Shown: positions 41,975 through 51,450, counted from the stretch's first letter. The stretch: DNA of 64,000 nt from UBA5239 sp031548025 (GCA_031548025.1 JAVBRM010000027.1:1-64000); one strand, 5' to 3'. Numbers and translations are program-made. Notes: a model not told the origin generated them from the letters alone.

Positions 41975-42952
41975 ATGAAAGTTTTAGTTTGCGGCGGCGC
42001 CGGTTATATCGGCAGCGCTTGTACCGAATATCTGTTGGACCACGGTCATGAAGTTGTGGTTTTCGATTCACTGGTAACCGGCCATATCGAGGCGATCGAT
42101 CCCCGGGTTACCGAATTTATCAAGGGTGACCTGGGCGACCGGGATTTGATTATCGCTTCAACGGTCGGCGGCGGTTTCGACGCCATCATGCACTTCGCGG
42201 CTTTTTCGCTGGTGGGCGAATCCATGAAGGACCCCGGCAAATATTTTCGCAACAATCTGGCCAACGGCATCAATCTGGCCGACGCCGCGGTCGCCGGCAA
42301 GGTGAAGACCATTGTTTTTTCCAGCACGGCCGCGACTTTCGGCGAACCCACGGAAATGCCGATCCGCGAAACCACATCCCAGAATCCGATCAATCCTTAC
42401 GGGGAATCCAAACTCTGTTTTGAGAAAGTTCTTTACTGGTATCATCAGATTCACGGCATTAAATACGCGGCGCTGCGTTATTTCAACGCTTCCGGCGCCA
42501 CCGCCAATTTCGGCGAAGACCATAGTCCCGAAACCCATTTGATCCCGCTGATTCTCCAAGTCGCCCAGGGCAAGCGCGACAAAATCATGATTTACGGCGA
42601 CGATTACGATACTCCGGACGGTACTTGCATCCGCGATTACATCCACATCCTCGACTTGGCGCAAGCCCATATGCTCGCGCTGACCGCACCGCGCGCCGGT
42701 CATTACAACCTCGGCACCGGCAACGGGCTCAGCGTCAAGGAAATCATCGAATCCGCCCGCAAGGTCACCGGGCATCCGATTCCGGCCGAAGTCGCGCCGC
42801 GCCGCGCCGGCGATCCGCCGCGCCTGATCGCCGGTTCCGAACTGGCGAAAAAAGAACTCGGCTGGCAACCGCAATTCGAAAGCGCCAACGCCATCATCGA
42901 GTCCGTCTGGAAATGGATGCAGAAGCACCCCAACGGCTATCAAAGGAAGTAG
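41975..42952 (+). CDS. galE: UDP-glucose 4-epimerase
   Basis: This extended short-chain dehydrogenase/reductase has 325 residues. The NAD site VCGGAGYIGSACTEYL is at the start, catalytic Ser-Tyr-Lys residues are in VFSSTAATFGEP and NPYGESKLCFEK (Tyr ~143, Lys ~147), and the GalE-typical YFNASGA and GTCIRDYIHILDLAQAH follow. It interconverts UDP-glucose and UDP-galactose in the cytoplasm, for the Leloir pathway or for glycan synthesis. It is followed after 4 bases by a DUF2059 gene. Whether the cassette D LacI protein controls it through the shared intergenic palindromes is open. Confidence 0.95.
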   Translation: MKVLVCGGAGYIGSACTEYLLDHGHEVVVFDSLVTGHIEAIDPRVTEFIKGDLGDRDLIIASTVGGGFDAIMHFAAFSLVGESMKDPGKYFRNNLANGINLADAAVAGKVKTIVFSSTAATFGEPTEMPIRETTSQNPINPYGESKLCFEKVLYWYHQIHGIKYAALRYFNASGATANFGEDHSPETHLIPLILQVAQGKRDKIMIYGDDYDTPDGTCIRDYIHILDLAQAHMLALTAPRAGHYNLGTGNGLSVKEIIESARKVTGHPIPAEVAPRRAGDPPRLIAGSELAKKELGWQPQFESANAIIESVWKWMQKHPNGYQRK

Positions 42953-42956
42953 ACTC

Positions 42957-43541
42957 ATGAAAACAAGCCTGATTCTGTTGTTTGCACTGATGCTCACCGG
43001 GCTTTCGGCCCAATCGGAGAAAGCCACCCCGGAAAAAATCAAAATCGCCAGAGAGGCCATTGAAATCAACGGCACGATGGCGAATATCCGTAAACTCTAC
43101 GATAGCCGCATGGTCAAATACAATGAGATCACCGACCGTTACCTGGCCAAAGCCACCGATCAGAAGGCAGCCAAAAAGGTCAAAGAATCCATCTTCAAGG
43201 CCATCGGCGAAGAAATGAACTGGGAAAGCCTCCAGGAGGATGCAGTCAAGATTTATCTGGAAAATTTCACTCTGGAGGACCTCAAGGGAATCGTGGCTTT
43301 CTATAACTCACCGCTGGGCCAGAAAATCCTGGCGGCCAACCCAGCGATCAACCGCCAGTTGTCGGAGGAATTCACCACCCGCAGCCGGGAAGTTGACCGC
43401 CGGGCCAAAGAGATTCTGAGCAAAGCCATTCCCCAACAGCAGCCGACCGAGGCCCAGATCCGTCCCCTGGCCCGGATACCCGGCCCAGGCCAGGCTCAAA
43501 GCGCGCCGGCGGCGCCGCAAGTACAACCGGCGGCCAAGTAA
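42957..43541 (+). CDS. Secreted DUF2059 protein
   Basis: This 194-aa protein has a signal peptide (MKTSLILLFALMLTGLSAQ) and an all-helical DUF2059 domain. The conserved YLENFTLEDLKGIVAFYNSP near residue 101 and GQKILAANPAINRQLSEE mark it. The tail is Pro/Ala/Gln-rich (QAQSAPAAPQVQPAAK) and looks disordered. The family function is unknown; members are periplasmic or secreted. AAGGAAG lies 6-7 bases before the ATG. It lies between galE and a DnaQ-like exonuclease gene with 3-4-base gaps, so the three are co-transcribed. Confidence 0.9.
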   Translation: MKTSLILLFALMLTGLSAQSEKATPEKIKIAREAIEINGTMANIRKLYDSRMVKYNEITDRYLAKATDQKAAKKVKESIFKAIGEEMNWESLQEDAVKIYLENFTLEDLKGIVAFYNSPLGQKILAANPAINRQLSEEFTTRSREVDRRAKEILSKAIPQQQPTEAQIRPLARIPGPGQAQSAPAAPQVQPAAK

Positions 43542-43544
43542 GCT

Positions 43545-44102
43545 ATGGAGTGGTACGAATACGGTCCGTTTACGGTTTTTGACCTGGAAACCACCGGAAT
43601 GCATCCGGTGCGTGACCGCATTGTCGAAATTGCCGCCGCCCGCATTGAACGCGACGGCAATATTACCCGTTTTCAATCGTTGATTCACCCGCGCTGCCCG
43701 ATCCCGCCGCAAGCGTGCGCCGTGCACCGGATCACCGACGAAATGGTCTCTTCCGCCCCGGCTTTCCACGAAATATCCTTTCAGTTCATGGATATGGCCA
43801 AAGAGAGCACACTGGTGGCGCACAACGCCCGTTTTGACCTGAGCTTCCTGCAGGAGAGCCTGGCCCGCTGCGGCCAGCAGTTATGGCTGGGCAAAACCAT
43901 GGATCTCCTGCGCCTGATGCGGCAGACCTACAAAGGCCTCCCGAGCTACAGCCTTCAGAATCTCCGCCGGAGTTTTCAACTCTCCGATCCCTTCGAAAAC
44001 ATGGCCGCCCACCGCGCCGCAGCCGACGTCGAGTGGGAAGTGCAACTCCTCGAAATCGCCTTCAAAGCCATGATCAAACAAGCTGAAAAAGCACAGCAAT
44101 AA
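43545..44102 (+). CDS. DnaQ-like 3'-5' exonuclease
   Basis: The 185-aa protein has all DEDDh exonuclease motifs: Exo I FDLETTG (Asp13, Glu15), Exo II in HNARFDLSFL near 92, and Exo III HRAAADVEWE near 157. It removes nucleotides from DNA or RNA 3' ends with two metal ions. It is similar to the Pol III epsilon proofreading subunit, but no clamp-binding tail is seen. Its role may be proofreading, repair or RNA trimming. It ends 14 bases before the stop of the convergent cassette E hydrolase. Confidence 0.92.
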   Translation: MEWYEYGPFTVFDLETTGMHPVRDRIVEIAAARIERDGNITRFQSLIHPRCPIPPQACAVHRITDEMVSSAPAFHEISFQFMDMAKESTLVAHNARFDLSFLQESLARCGQQLWLGKTMDLLRLMRQTYKGLPSYSLQNLRRSFQLSDPFENMAAHRAAADVEWEVQLLEIAFKAMIKQAEKAQQ

Positions 44103-44116
44103 TTTATCCTTCGATT

Positions 44117-47100
44117 TTATGGATTTCCACAGTAATTGGCGATTCGGAGCTTGCGCAGTGTACCTTGAAAATTGAAGCCTTCATTCGGAGTATCGGTGGC
44201 GGATTCCGTGACACTCAGCACGTTGGCTACCGGCTTTTTGGTATTCACCGGAACTCCGCCGACGCCGAGAATCCATCCGTCCTTGAAAATACCGGAGGCG
44301 GGGATATCAGCCACGGTTTTTCCATCCACCGCGACCTTTAACCGCTTCAGGTCATAGTTGACTTTGATGTTATAAAACTGGTTCGGTTCCAGTGTGGTAT
44401 CCGCTTCCCAGGTGAATTTGCCCTGCTTGGTGGTCATGAACCCATGCAGTTTGCCGTTGGTCACCTGAACCGGCATCAGGTGGTCGATCACATCCAGCAG
44501 AGTCTGCTCGGATACCTCGCGAAAAGAGGCTTCCAGTTCGATTTCGAACGCACTGCGCGAAAAAAGCGGCTGGCCGAGAGTAATTCCGCTGCCGCGCTTG
44601 AAATCCAGTACCCAGCGCGCCCCCTCCTGCCGCCAGGCGGGAGCGTAAAGGGAGTCCCAACCGGCAGCGGAGTGAGTACGGTAGTCGAAACCTCCAAGAG
44701 TTCCGGCAAAATCCCGACAGCCATTATTTGCGGGCAACAAGTCGCCGAGCCGGGGATTGAATTCAAAAATCACGTTCCGGGCGAGCTCGCGCGGCAGGCG
44801 AAGTGTTTTTGGTGTTTCATCCAGCAAATCCCAGACCGGCAGGGTAACTTCAGAACCTCCCGGCAGGTGAGGCATGAAGGGCTCACTGCGGAAAACCCGT
44901 CCCTCCCGGGTGACCGCCCGCAGAGTATAAACCGCATTGGGACGGTCCGAAAGCGGAGCGGAGAGCCGGTAGTCCAATTTGCTCACATCCAGAGGAAAAG
45001 GCAGTTCCGGTAGTTCGGTCGGGCTCAGCAACAGCCATGATACTCCCTGGGGACCGGTTTTGCGGAAACGCCGGTTTTTCAGGACGTCCGCAACTTTGAC
45101 GGAGACTTTCTCCATCCGTTCCCCGATTTCCAGGACGGCGTTGGGGGTAGCGAAGAAGAAAAATTCCCGGACACCACTGCCGCCGCCAATACTTCCGCTC
45201 AAAGTATTACCGTCTTGTCGGGGCGTTGCCATGCCGGCCAGACTGTACTGATGCGGCTCGCGAATCCGGATTTGCCCTTGGAGCGCCGTTATGCGCACGG
45301 TATCGCCGGAGAGCCCCGTGACTACCGGTGTCTGGCGGCGCCAGCAGAGCAGTACGAAACCTTCCGGAGCGGCATATTCATGGCGCGAGTCGACGGCCGC
45401 CAAGGGGATATCATCGGCCAATAGTTCTACGGTGCTCAAGAACTCGGGCGTCTCTACCCGACCGCTGACGCTGATTTGGCCGTCGTTGCATTGAAATTTT
45501 GCGGTAATTTTTTCGGGATCGGGCAGATCGCGCAACGGCAGTTTTACATACCGGTGTAGGAAATTCGGGGCAGAGGTCAGGCGGATATGCGGCAGTCCGC
45601 GCCGCACGACCATATTGCGACCATCTTTCTCAATCAGCAGTTCCGGAATCAGATAGCGGTACGCGGCAAATTGCCCGGCTGGTTCGAGATGAAAAACCTC
45701 CTCAATTGTCCGATGGGAAAAGACGGCTTTCGGGTAGCTCTTGAGCACTTTCTCATCCGGCGACAGGAGCCGCAGAGTTACGCTCAATGGCGTATCGTCC
45801 GGGTTCGGCAGGCTCAGGAGCTCAATCGGAATCGGGGCGGCATAGTCGTTTTCCTGCCTGAAACTCAGGATCAGATTGGGGTAACGGCGCTCCGTATCTG
45901 GAGTGGGGATTCCTCGTATGGCATTAATTACCCGGCGATTGGTTTGGGCATCGGAAACCACCGGTTCAACATGGGTGTTTTCGTTGACCTCGTTCCATTC
46001 CGGCATCAGGATGTAGTCAGGGTTGGCGGCCAAGGAAATCGAAAGACTGCGGCGCAAAGCGCGGGTGCCCTCCTCGTCGATGTTGCTGGAGGTCCGCCGT
46101 ACCTGGGCGTAAACTTTGTGTGCGCTCAGGCCCAGAAGCTTTTTTCCCCGGAATTTTTCTTCGGCGGTGACCGAGGCGAAAATCGGAACAATGAAACGCT
46201 CGTATGCCTCGGCATTGAATACATATTCCGGGAATCCCTTTTTTCGGGCAATCAGGTGATTCGAGCCGGAAAAATTAATACCGTCGACAACTTCGAGGTA
46301 AGAACGGGCGTATTTTTTGAATTCTTCCACCCGAGCAGGGGAAAATTTTCCGCCGTTCTTGTTGTATTCGGCATTGATCCGGTAGGCGAAGCTGCGAAGT
46401 TCACACATGAATAGCACCCGGTCCCCGTATTTTTCCCGATAGGGCGCCAGGATTTTTTGCCATTCCTCCGGAGAAAATACTTCACCATGATAGGAACCGA
46501 TAACCAGTTTTCCCTGGTGTTTGAATACCGCGGGCGATTCCAGCGATATGTCAATTTGCTGGCTGATTTTTTCAAAATCTTTCAAACCGGGCGGAGTACA
46601 TTCCATGAAGATCACATTGTGGAATCCCCCCTCGGCGGCATACTTCACCGGCAGCAGGTAACGCGGAGCCCGCGTACTGCCGAAGATGGCGAAACCATCG
46701 GCAAAATCCAGCGCGCTCTGAAGCTGGCGGCAGAATCCTTTGGGTGAGTTGAGTTTGTCATACAGCGGCAGGGGCGATTCGGCCAGCGAACGGTCGAAAA
46801 AGAGCGGCCGGTCGATAAAAGTCCCGCTTCCCATGCTGTAGCCGCCGAGATAATTTTTCATCAGGTCATATTTGGATTGAATTCGCGGATAGATCATGGT
46901 GCGCTGAAAAACCCGTTGGCGCTCCGGCATCGGCAGGGCTTCCAATTGCTGCTCGGCGGAAAGAGTGTTCCGGAAAAACTCAAGTTTATTCAGCTTGAAC
47001 ATAATCGATTTGCCGCTGTACCGCTTGGCGGAATTGTAATAAATCCGGATCTGCTTGAGTCCCTCGGGAATGCGGTCAGAACGGAAAACAAACTCGCCGG

Positions 47101-47404
47101 AACGCGGGGTATCCTCCGCCTTGGCTTGAACCTGTTTACCCCCGCGCAGCGAGAGCGACAGGTCATCGGCCTCCAGTCCCTCCGCACACAAGCGGAAACT
47201 GTTGAATTGTGACAGGCTCGGTGGTTCGGCGAAGTTCAGAACCAACGCGGCCCCTGCGTCGGTCGGAATTCCGGTAAATATGCCCTGTTCCAACTTGGCC
47301 GATTTGGCGTAGTAGAGCTGCCAGCCGGTCAAAGGAAGTTGGTAATCACTACCCAGAAGAATCAAGGCCGCGATCCAGAGTGACATACAGATTATTTTTT
47401 TCAT
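44117..47404 (-). CDS. Large secreted GH99/GH71-like glycoside hydrolase
   Basis: The protein (1095 aa) has a signal peptide (KKIICMSLWIAALILLGS) and an N-terminal ~130-residue beta-sandwich. A barrel region follows with GKLVIGSYHGEVFSPEEW near 305 and MPEWNEVNENTHVEP near 470. The latter resembles the EWNEW-type ending seen in GH99-like and GH71 barrels; its Glu residues are catalytic candidates. Several C-terminal beta domains follow, the last resembling a concanavalin-like lectin fold (GKFTWEADTTLEPNQF). No exact family is named. ATG 47404 is chosen because GGGA lies at normal distance; an ATG at 47416 has no spaced ribosome site. It is the only enzyme gene of cassette E. Confidence 0.75.
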   Translation of the reverse strand: MKKIICMSLWIAALILLGSDYQLPLTGWQLYYAKSAKLEQGIFTGIPTDAGAALVLNFAEPPSLSQFNSFRLCAEGLEADDLSLSLRGGKQVQAKAEDTPRSGEFVFRSDRIPEGLKQIRIYYNSAKRYSGKSIMFKLNKLEFFRNTLSAEQQLEALPMPERQRVFQRTMIYPRIQSKYDLMKNYLGGYSMGSGTFIDRPLFFDRSLAESPLPLYDKLNSPKGFCRQLQSALDFADGFAIFGSTRAPRYLLPVKYAAEGGFHNVIFMECTPPGLKDFEKISQQIDISLESPAVFKHQGKLVIGSYHGEVFSPEEWQKILAPYREKYGDRVLFMCELRSFAYRINAEYNKNGGKFSPARVEEFKKYARSYLEVVDGINFSGSNHLIARKKGFPEYVFNAEAYERFIVPIFASVTAEEKFRGKKLLGLSAHKVYAQVRRTSSNIDEEGTRALRRSLSISLAANPDYILMPEWNEVNENTHVEPVVSDAQTNRRVINAIRGIPTPDTERRYPNLILSFRQENDYAAPIPIELLSLPNPDDTPLSVTLRLLSPDEKVLKSYPKAVFSHRTIEEVFHLEPAGQFAAYRYLIPELLIEKDGRNMVVRRGLPHIRLTSAPNFLHRYVKLPLRDLPDPEKITAKFQCNDGQISVSGRVETPEFLSTVELLADDIPLAAVDSRHEYAAPEGFVLLCWRRQTPVVTGLSGDTVRITALQGQIRIREPHQYSLAGMATPRQDGNTLSGSIGGGSGVREFFFFATPNAVLEIGERMEKVSVKVADVLKNRRFRKTGPQGVSWLLLSPTELPELPFPLDVSKLDYRLSAPLSDRPNAVYTLRAVTREGRVFRSEPFMPHLPGGSEVTLPVWDLLDETPKTLRLPRELARNVIFEFNPRLGDLLPANNGCRDFAGTLGGFDYRTHSAAGWDSLYAPAWRQEGARWVLDFKRGSGITLGQPLFSRSAFEIELEASFREVSEQTLLDVIDHLMPVQVTNGKLHGFMTTKQGKFTWEADTTLEPNQFYNIKVNYDLKRLKVAVDGKTVADIPASGIFKDGWILGVGGVPVNTKKPVANVLSVTESATDTPNEGFNFQGTLRKLRIANYCGNP

Positions 47405-47406
47405 GC

Positions 47407-48120
47407 TCAATCCCATCCTGCTTTTTTATTTATTTCATCTTTGCGCGGGTCGAATTTAGCCAGCGTGGGCATGGCGCCGCTGATGATTTCGGGTCCAACG
47501 AACATTTCGACATGACCGTCGGTGTGACAAATATTGACCGCGTTTCCACCGTTATGCCGCATGCTCATGCGCGGCGTAGCGTATCCGATGTGATAACTCG
47601 AGCGTGTAAAATTATGAAACGTGCCATCGGCGAAAGCGACATACTTTGAGGCGTTGTTCAATTGACTTGCTTTATGGGGAGTGTCCACAGTGCCGAGTAC
47701 GGTAGTGCTGTGGGCGTAGCTGTAGTAACGTTCCACGATACCGGGCTGCTCTACCCCGTCCTTTTTCGCCGTTGCTGTGCTGCTGGCCTCCGGACAACCG
47801 TTGATATCCATCCCGGCGCTCCATTTTTCCTGACTCGCTCCCGGGGCGATCATCGCGCGAGTTCTGGAATTGAAAGTACTCCACGGGTTGGTGGAAGAAC
47901 CGGTATTCGGAGAGACATACTGCGGAACGAAATAATCATCGTAATCTCCAGCGTACAAACCGATCAACGTTCCCCATTGTTTCAGGTTCGAGGCGCAATT
48001 TATGTTGCGGGCTTTGGAGCGCGCTTTCTGCAGCGCCGGCAGCAGCATGGCGGCGAGTATCGCGATGATCGCAATCACCACCAAAAGCTCGATAAGTGTG
48101 AAATACCTCTTCATTTTCAT
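47407..48120 (-). CDS. Pseudopilin-like protein, cassette E
   Basis: This 237-aa protein has the leader MKMKRY, then FTLIELLVVIAII and AAMLLPALQKARSKA. The residue before Phe is Tyr instead of Gly. INCASNLKQWGTLIGLYAGD is the conserved body segment. HNGGNAVNICHTDGH is an H-X11-DG version of the C-terminal motif. GGAGG lies 7 bases before the ATG, inside the end of the regulator gene. The ATGA overlap (48117-48120) couples the two genes. The hydrolase gene starts 2 bases after its stop. Confidence 0.93.
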   Translation of the reverse strand: MKMKRYFTLIELLVVIAIIAILAAMLLPALQKARSKARNINCASNLKQWGTLIGLYAGDYDDYFVPQYVSPNTGSSTNPWSTFNSRTRAMIAPGASQEKWSAGMDINGCPEASSTATAKKDGVEQPGIVERYYSYAHSTTVLGTVDTPHKASQLNNASKYVAFADGTFHNFTRSSYHIGYATPRMSMRHNGGNAVNICHTDGHVEMFVGPEIISGAMPTLAKFDPRKDEINKKAGWD

Positions 48121-49079
48121 AGGTTTACCTCCTCTAAATTTTGGAATGCCGCTTGGGAACCCGAACGCAGCCGGTTTGTTTTCAATTCCGGTTCTTGTCC
48201 TGTCTGCATCCAGTCGACGACATTGCGGGTCACCAGCGAGATGATATCCGATCGCCGGCTGAATTTAATGAATACTGCGGGAACATCGGCAGGCACTTCA
48301 TCCCGGAAGTCGAGTATTTCGGTAATGATGACATGGCGGGGTCGGCACGGCAAACGCCGGTAAACATGGATACCGGAGCAGATAATCAGGTTCGAGTCAT
48401 CCGCCAGAATTTGATCGGTCAGTGCGATTGGCGACGCCAGCCACATATAGCTTTCCGGGAAGGGAAACGGGAACAGTTTCAGTTCATTTTTTACATCGGT
48501 CAACAAATAACTGCGGCGGATGCCGTGCCGCTGCTCATAAGGTTCCCGCCAATAGTAGTTTTCGGCCCGGAAAACACAATGGCAGTCATAACCGTGCGGA
48601 TAACCGAGGATCATATACGGCAGGCGCAATTCGGTCAGCCGGGAAGCAATATGGTCATAAGAAAGCGGAATGAGGTTGGTAATGATTCCTCCAACAATAC
48701 CATTGCCGACCAGCCGGTCGAGTCGCCTGAGCTGATCTTCCTCGTTGCGGTAAGGAACGAAAAGCACCTCCATGTTTTCCTCATTAAGTGCAAAAGTCAA
48801 TGCGGGAAAGAGATTGTTGAAGTAACTGGAAGGCCGTGTTTCGAAATCGGTCGCGTCCACGTTCAGCATTACCCCGACTACCAGGGAACGTTGCGAGACC
48901 ATCGACCGCGCCAGCAGATTGGGGCGGTAATTCATCTCGGCGGCCACCCGCTGGATTTCTTCACGCCGCTCGGGGGTGCAGAATATCTTGCCTTCCCGGT
49001 TATTCAGAACCACGGAAACAATCGTCGGAGATACCCCGCATTGCCTGGCTATATCTTTCAATGTCACTCTTTTTTCCAA
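48117..49079 (-). CDS. LacI-family transcriptional regulator, cassette E
   Basis: About 320 residues. The LacI HTH (TLKDIARQCGVSPTIVSVVL) begins near residue 5, followed by the hinge (YRPNLLARSMVSQRS) and a sugar-sensor domain. The start is uncertain: TTG at 49079 is preferred because AAAGG lies 9 bases upstream, while TTG 49088 is too close to that site and GTG 49067 is also possible. A promoter with a near-perfect 22-bp palindrome over the start region (49092-49113) implies that it represses itself. Its stop overlaps the pseudopilin gene by 4 bases. Confidence 0.92.
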   Translation of the reverse strand: MEKRVTLKDIARQCGVSPTIVSVVLNNREGKIFCTPERREEIQRVAAEMNYRPNLLARSMVSQRSLVVGVMLNVDATDFETRPSSYFNNLFPALTFALNEENMEVLFVPYRNEEDQLRRLDRLVGNGIVGGIITNLIPLSYDHIASRLTELRLPYMILGYPHGYDCHCVFRAENYYWREPYEQRHGIRRSYLLTDVKNELKLFPFPFPESYMWLASPIALTDQILADDSNLIICSGIHVYRRLPCRPRHVIITEILDFRDEVPADVPAVFIKFSRRSDIISLVTRNVVDWMQTGQEPELKTNRLRSGSQAAFQNLEEVNL

Positions 49080-49091
49080 AACCGCCAACCT

Positions 49092-49113
49092 TTCAATTTA
49101 ACGTTTAATTGAA
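49092..49113. promoter_or_regulatory. Operator candidate, 22-bp palindrome with central CG
   Basis: TTCAATTTAAC is followed by GTTTAATTGAA; the halves are reverse complements except at one base pair each side. It begins at the last base of the -10 box and covers the predicted transcription start, an ideal LacI-type repressor position. Confidence 0.75.
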
Positions 49114-49140
49114 TTATACAGCCATTTCGAAAAAAGTCAA
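49113..49140 (-). promoter_or_regulatory. Promoter of cassette E
   Basis: On the minus strand TTGACT (49140-49135), 16 bases and a perfect TATAAT (49118-49113) precede the LacI gene, directly abutting the operator at 49092-49113. Confidence 0.8.
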
Positions 49141-49172
49141 TAGCCCAAAAGAAAATTTATTATGCCGGTTGC

Positions 49173-50375
49173 TCAGGGAAGCAGGAACGAACGCTCAAGC
49201 GCGGCTTGTGCTGCTATTGTGATTTTTGTTTTTGCCGCCTGGACTTTTTGAGCGGCTTTTTCCGGGGAATCCAGGATTTTTCGGATGATGGCCGGGGCTT
49301 GTTCAGGGTAATTCGGAGCGTCGATGTCGAGGAGCCATTCGCCCAGTCCGATATCGTCCCACATCATACTTTTCGAGCCGAACCCGGAGTGCCTGAAGAC
49401 TGCGGACGGGATACCGTTTCCAAGCGCCATGACCGGTGAATGCATTTCGATGCCGAAAACACAAAGCGAATGTTTATAAACTCCCAACGCAAGTTCCGGC
49501 GCCCAGAAATTTTCCGGCAGGACACAACGGGATTTCACATCTTCCGGCAGTCTTTCGTAAAGCACTCTTTGAGCAAGGTTCATTTCGGGGATCTGTTCGG
49601 AGCAGATCAGGACTTGCAAGCCGTATTTACGCACGGCTTCGCAGATGATTTCCCGGAGCGGTGCATGGTCACGCTCCTCCATTTCTGCGTTGAATCCGGC
49701 CTTTTCGGCGTCGAAGGGTGTATTGAAAAAATCCCAACGCGGAGTATGGCGGGCTCCCGGAATACAGCAAATGAAGCCACCGGGCTTCAGCCCATACTTG
49801 GTCATGAATTCGGCGGTGCCTTCCGGGTCGATGCAATCGAAGTCGAAAACCGCGTCGGGAGCCCAACCGTGAAGCGGACAGCGCGTACCGCTCCGGGCCG
49901 CTTTTTCAGTCGAGACGGAGTCGCGGAACCAGGCGAAATCGAGGTCATCGACCAATTCGACGGCATGTGAATTCCAGCCGATGGCATATGCTCCGCAGGG
50001 CTTGCCGGTCAAGTCGCGGAAACCGCGCAACGAATTCGCCACCGACCCCGCGATACCGGAACCCGAGGAGACCAGAAAAATATCCGAACGGTTAATTTCT
50101 TCCTCCAGCTCCGGGTTCGAAGCTTTGCCGTCAAGCAGAGAACCATGCACGATTCGGATTTCCGGAAAACGTTTCCGCATCATGTCCGCAAGCGGAGCCG
50201 AAAGCGGGGCATCCGCCCAAACCGCAATGCGAATGCCTTCCGGGAGGTATTTCTGCAGCGTCACGATAGTGCCGGGAGCATGAGCCGTGGTCCCAATGTT
50301 ATAATTGACCACTTCCCCATTTTTCAGCGTGCGGAAATCGCGCAGCAGAATATTTGCATATCGAAGCTTTTTCAT
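49173..50375 (-). CDS. Polysaccharide pyruvyl transferase family protein
   Basis: This ~400-aa protein resembles the polysaccharide pyruvyl transferase family (PF04230). It opens with NILLRDFRTLKNGEVVNYNIG. A sugar-nucleotide-transferase-like two-domain fold is suggested by SDIFLVSSGSGIAGSVANSL, then GFICCIPGARHTPRW and CVFGIEMHSPVMALGNGIPS. Known members move pyruvate from PEP onto sugars of exopolysaccharides or wall glycans. Start 50375 (ATGA overlap with the upstream gene) is preferred; ATG 50384 is also in frame. It is the last gene of cassette F, an unexpected place for a biosynthetic-type enzyme. Confidence 0.82.
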   Translation of the reverse strand: MKKLRYANILLRDFRTLKNGEVVNYNIGTTAHAPGTIVTLQKYLPEGIRIAVWADAPLSAPLADMMRKRFPEIRIVHGSLLDGKASNPELEEEINRSDIFLVSSGSGIAGSVANSLRGFRDLTGKPCGAYAIGWNSHAVELVDDLDFAWFRDSVSTEKAARSGTRCPLHGWAPDAVFDFDCIDPEGTAEFMTKYGLKPGGFICCIPGARHTPRWDFFNTPFDAEKAGFNAEMEERDHAPLREIICEAVRKYGLQVLICSEQIPEMNLAQRVLYERLPEDVKSRCVLPENFWAPELALGVYKHSLCVFGIEMHSPVMALGNGIPSAVFRHSGFGSKSMMWDDIGLGEWLLDIDAPNYPEQAPAIIRKILDSPEKAAQKVQAAKTKITIAAQAALERSFLLP

Positions 50376-51391
50376 TTCGCACATTTAGCGCAGATGCCGT
50401 TGGTATAGGGCTTGCCTTCCGCGAATTCCATGATATTATCGAGAGTTGTTTTGGCGATATTCGTCAGCGCTTCGCGGGTGAAAAACGCCTGATGGGACGT
50501 CACCAATACATTATTGAATGAAATCAGGCGCGCCAGGTCGTCGTCCTGAATCACCATGTTTGAGTGATCTTCGAAGAAATAAGCGCTTTCCTCCTCATAC
50601 ACGTCCAGGGCCGCCGCTCCGACATGGCCGCTTTTCAGGGCTTCGATCAGATCCGCCGCCTTGACCAATTTGCCGCGGCTGGTGTTGACCAGCATGACAC
50701 CGCGTTTCATCTGCTTGATCGATTGCTTGTTAATCAGGTGCGTGGTCTCCGGCATCAATGGACAATGCAATGAAATAATGTCGGACTGCGCATATAGCTC
50801 CGGCAATTCCACGTATTTCAGGCCATTTGCTTCGGCGTATTTTTTATCGGGAAAGGCGTCGTAAGCCAGAATATTGACCCCGAATCCCTTCAGTACCTCG
50901 ATGAAAGTCTTGCCGATTTTGCCGGTGCCGATCACCCCGACTGTTTTGCCGTGCAGGTCAAACCCCAACAGACCGTTCAACTGAAAATTGTTGTCTCTGA
51001 CCCGCAAATAGGCACGATGGGTTTTGCGGTTCAAAGTCATAATCATAGCCAGGGCGTGCTCCGCCACCGCATAGGGCGAATACGCCGGCACCCGGACTAT
51101 GGCGATATTGTCGCAGGCTTTGCGCAGATCGACATTGTTGAACCCGGCGCAACGCAGGGCGATCAGCTTGACTCCGAGTTTTTCCAGCCCTTCGATCACC
51201 GGAGCGCTGAGGTCGTCACTGACAAAGGCGCAGACTACCTGAAAGCCTTTGGCGTACCACAAGGTTCTTTCATTCAGCTTATCCGCAATGAATGAAATAT
51301 TGAAACCATAATCTTTATTGGTCTTCTCGAAAAATTCGATATCATATTCTTTAGCATCAAAAAAAGCGACTTTGACATCTCCGGGCTTCAT
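50372..51391 (-). CDS. D-isomer 2-hydroxyacid dehydrogenase (D-lactate dehydrogenase-like)
   Basis: The 339-aa protein has the NAD-binding GVIGTGKIGKTF near residue 152. The catalytic triad region includes Arg in VNTSRGKLV near 233, a Glu in DVYEEESAYFF and His in VTSHQAFFT near 298, typical of the LdhA-type branch. It should reduce pyruvate or a related 2-keto acid with NADH. ATG 51391 is chosen because GGAGG lies 7 bases upstream; an in-frame TTG at 51397 is too close. It follows the 1166-aa hydrolase in cassette F and overlaps the pyruvyl-transferase-like gene by 4 bases. Confidence 0.93.
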   Translation of the reverse strand: MKPGDVKVAFFDAKEYDIEFFEKTNKDYGFNISFIADKLNERTLWYAKGFQVVCAFVSDDLSAPVIEGLEKLGVKLIALRCAGFNNVDLRKACDNIAIVRVPAYSPYAVAEHALAMIMTLNRKTHRAYLRVRDNNFQLNGLLGFDLHGKTVGVIGTGKIGKTFIEVLKGFGVNILAYDAFPDKKYAEANGLKYVELPELYAQSDIISLHCPLMPETTHLINKQSIKQMKRGVMLVNTSRGKLVKAADLIEALKSGHVGAAALDVYEEESAYFFEDHSNMVIQDDDLARLISFNNVLVTSHQAFFTREALTNIAKTTLDNIMEFAEGKPYTNGICAKCAK

Positions 51392-51450
51392 AACCAATCC
51401 TCCGTTTCCGGAAAAGATACATGCTTTTCATGAAAAATTCAAGCGTCTCC

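Noticed and set aside
49236..49262. Third copy of the TGGACTTTT element
   Set aside because: It lies inside the pyruvyl-transferase-like coding region and lacks the GCAAT and TATG parts.
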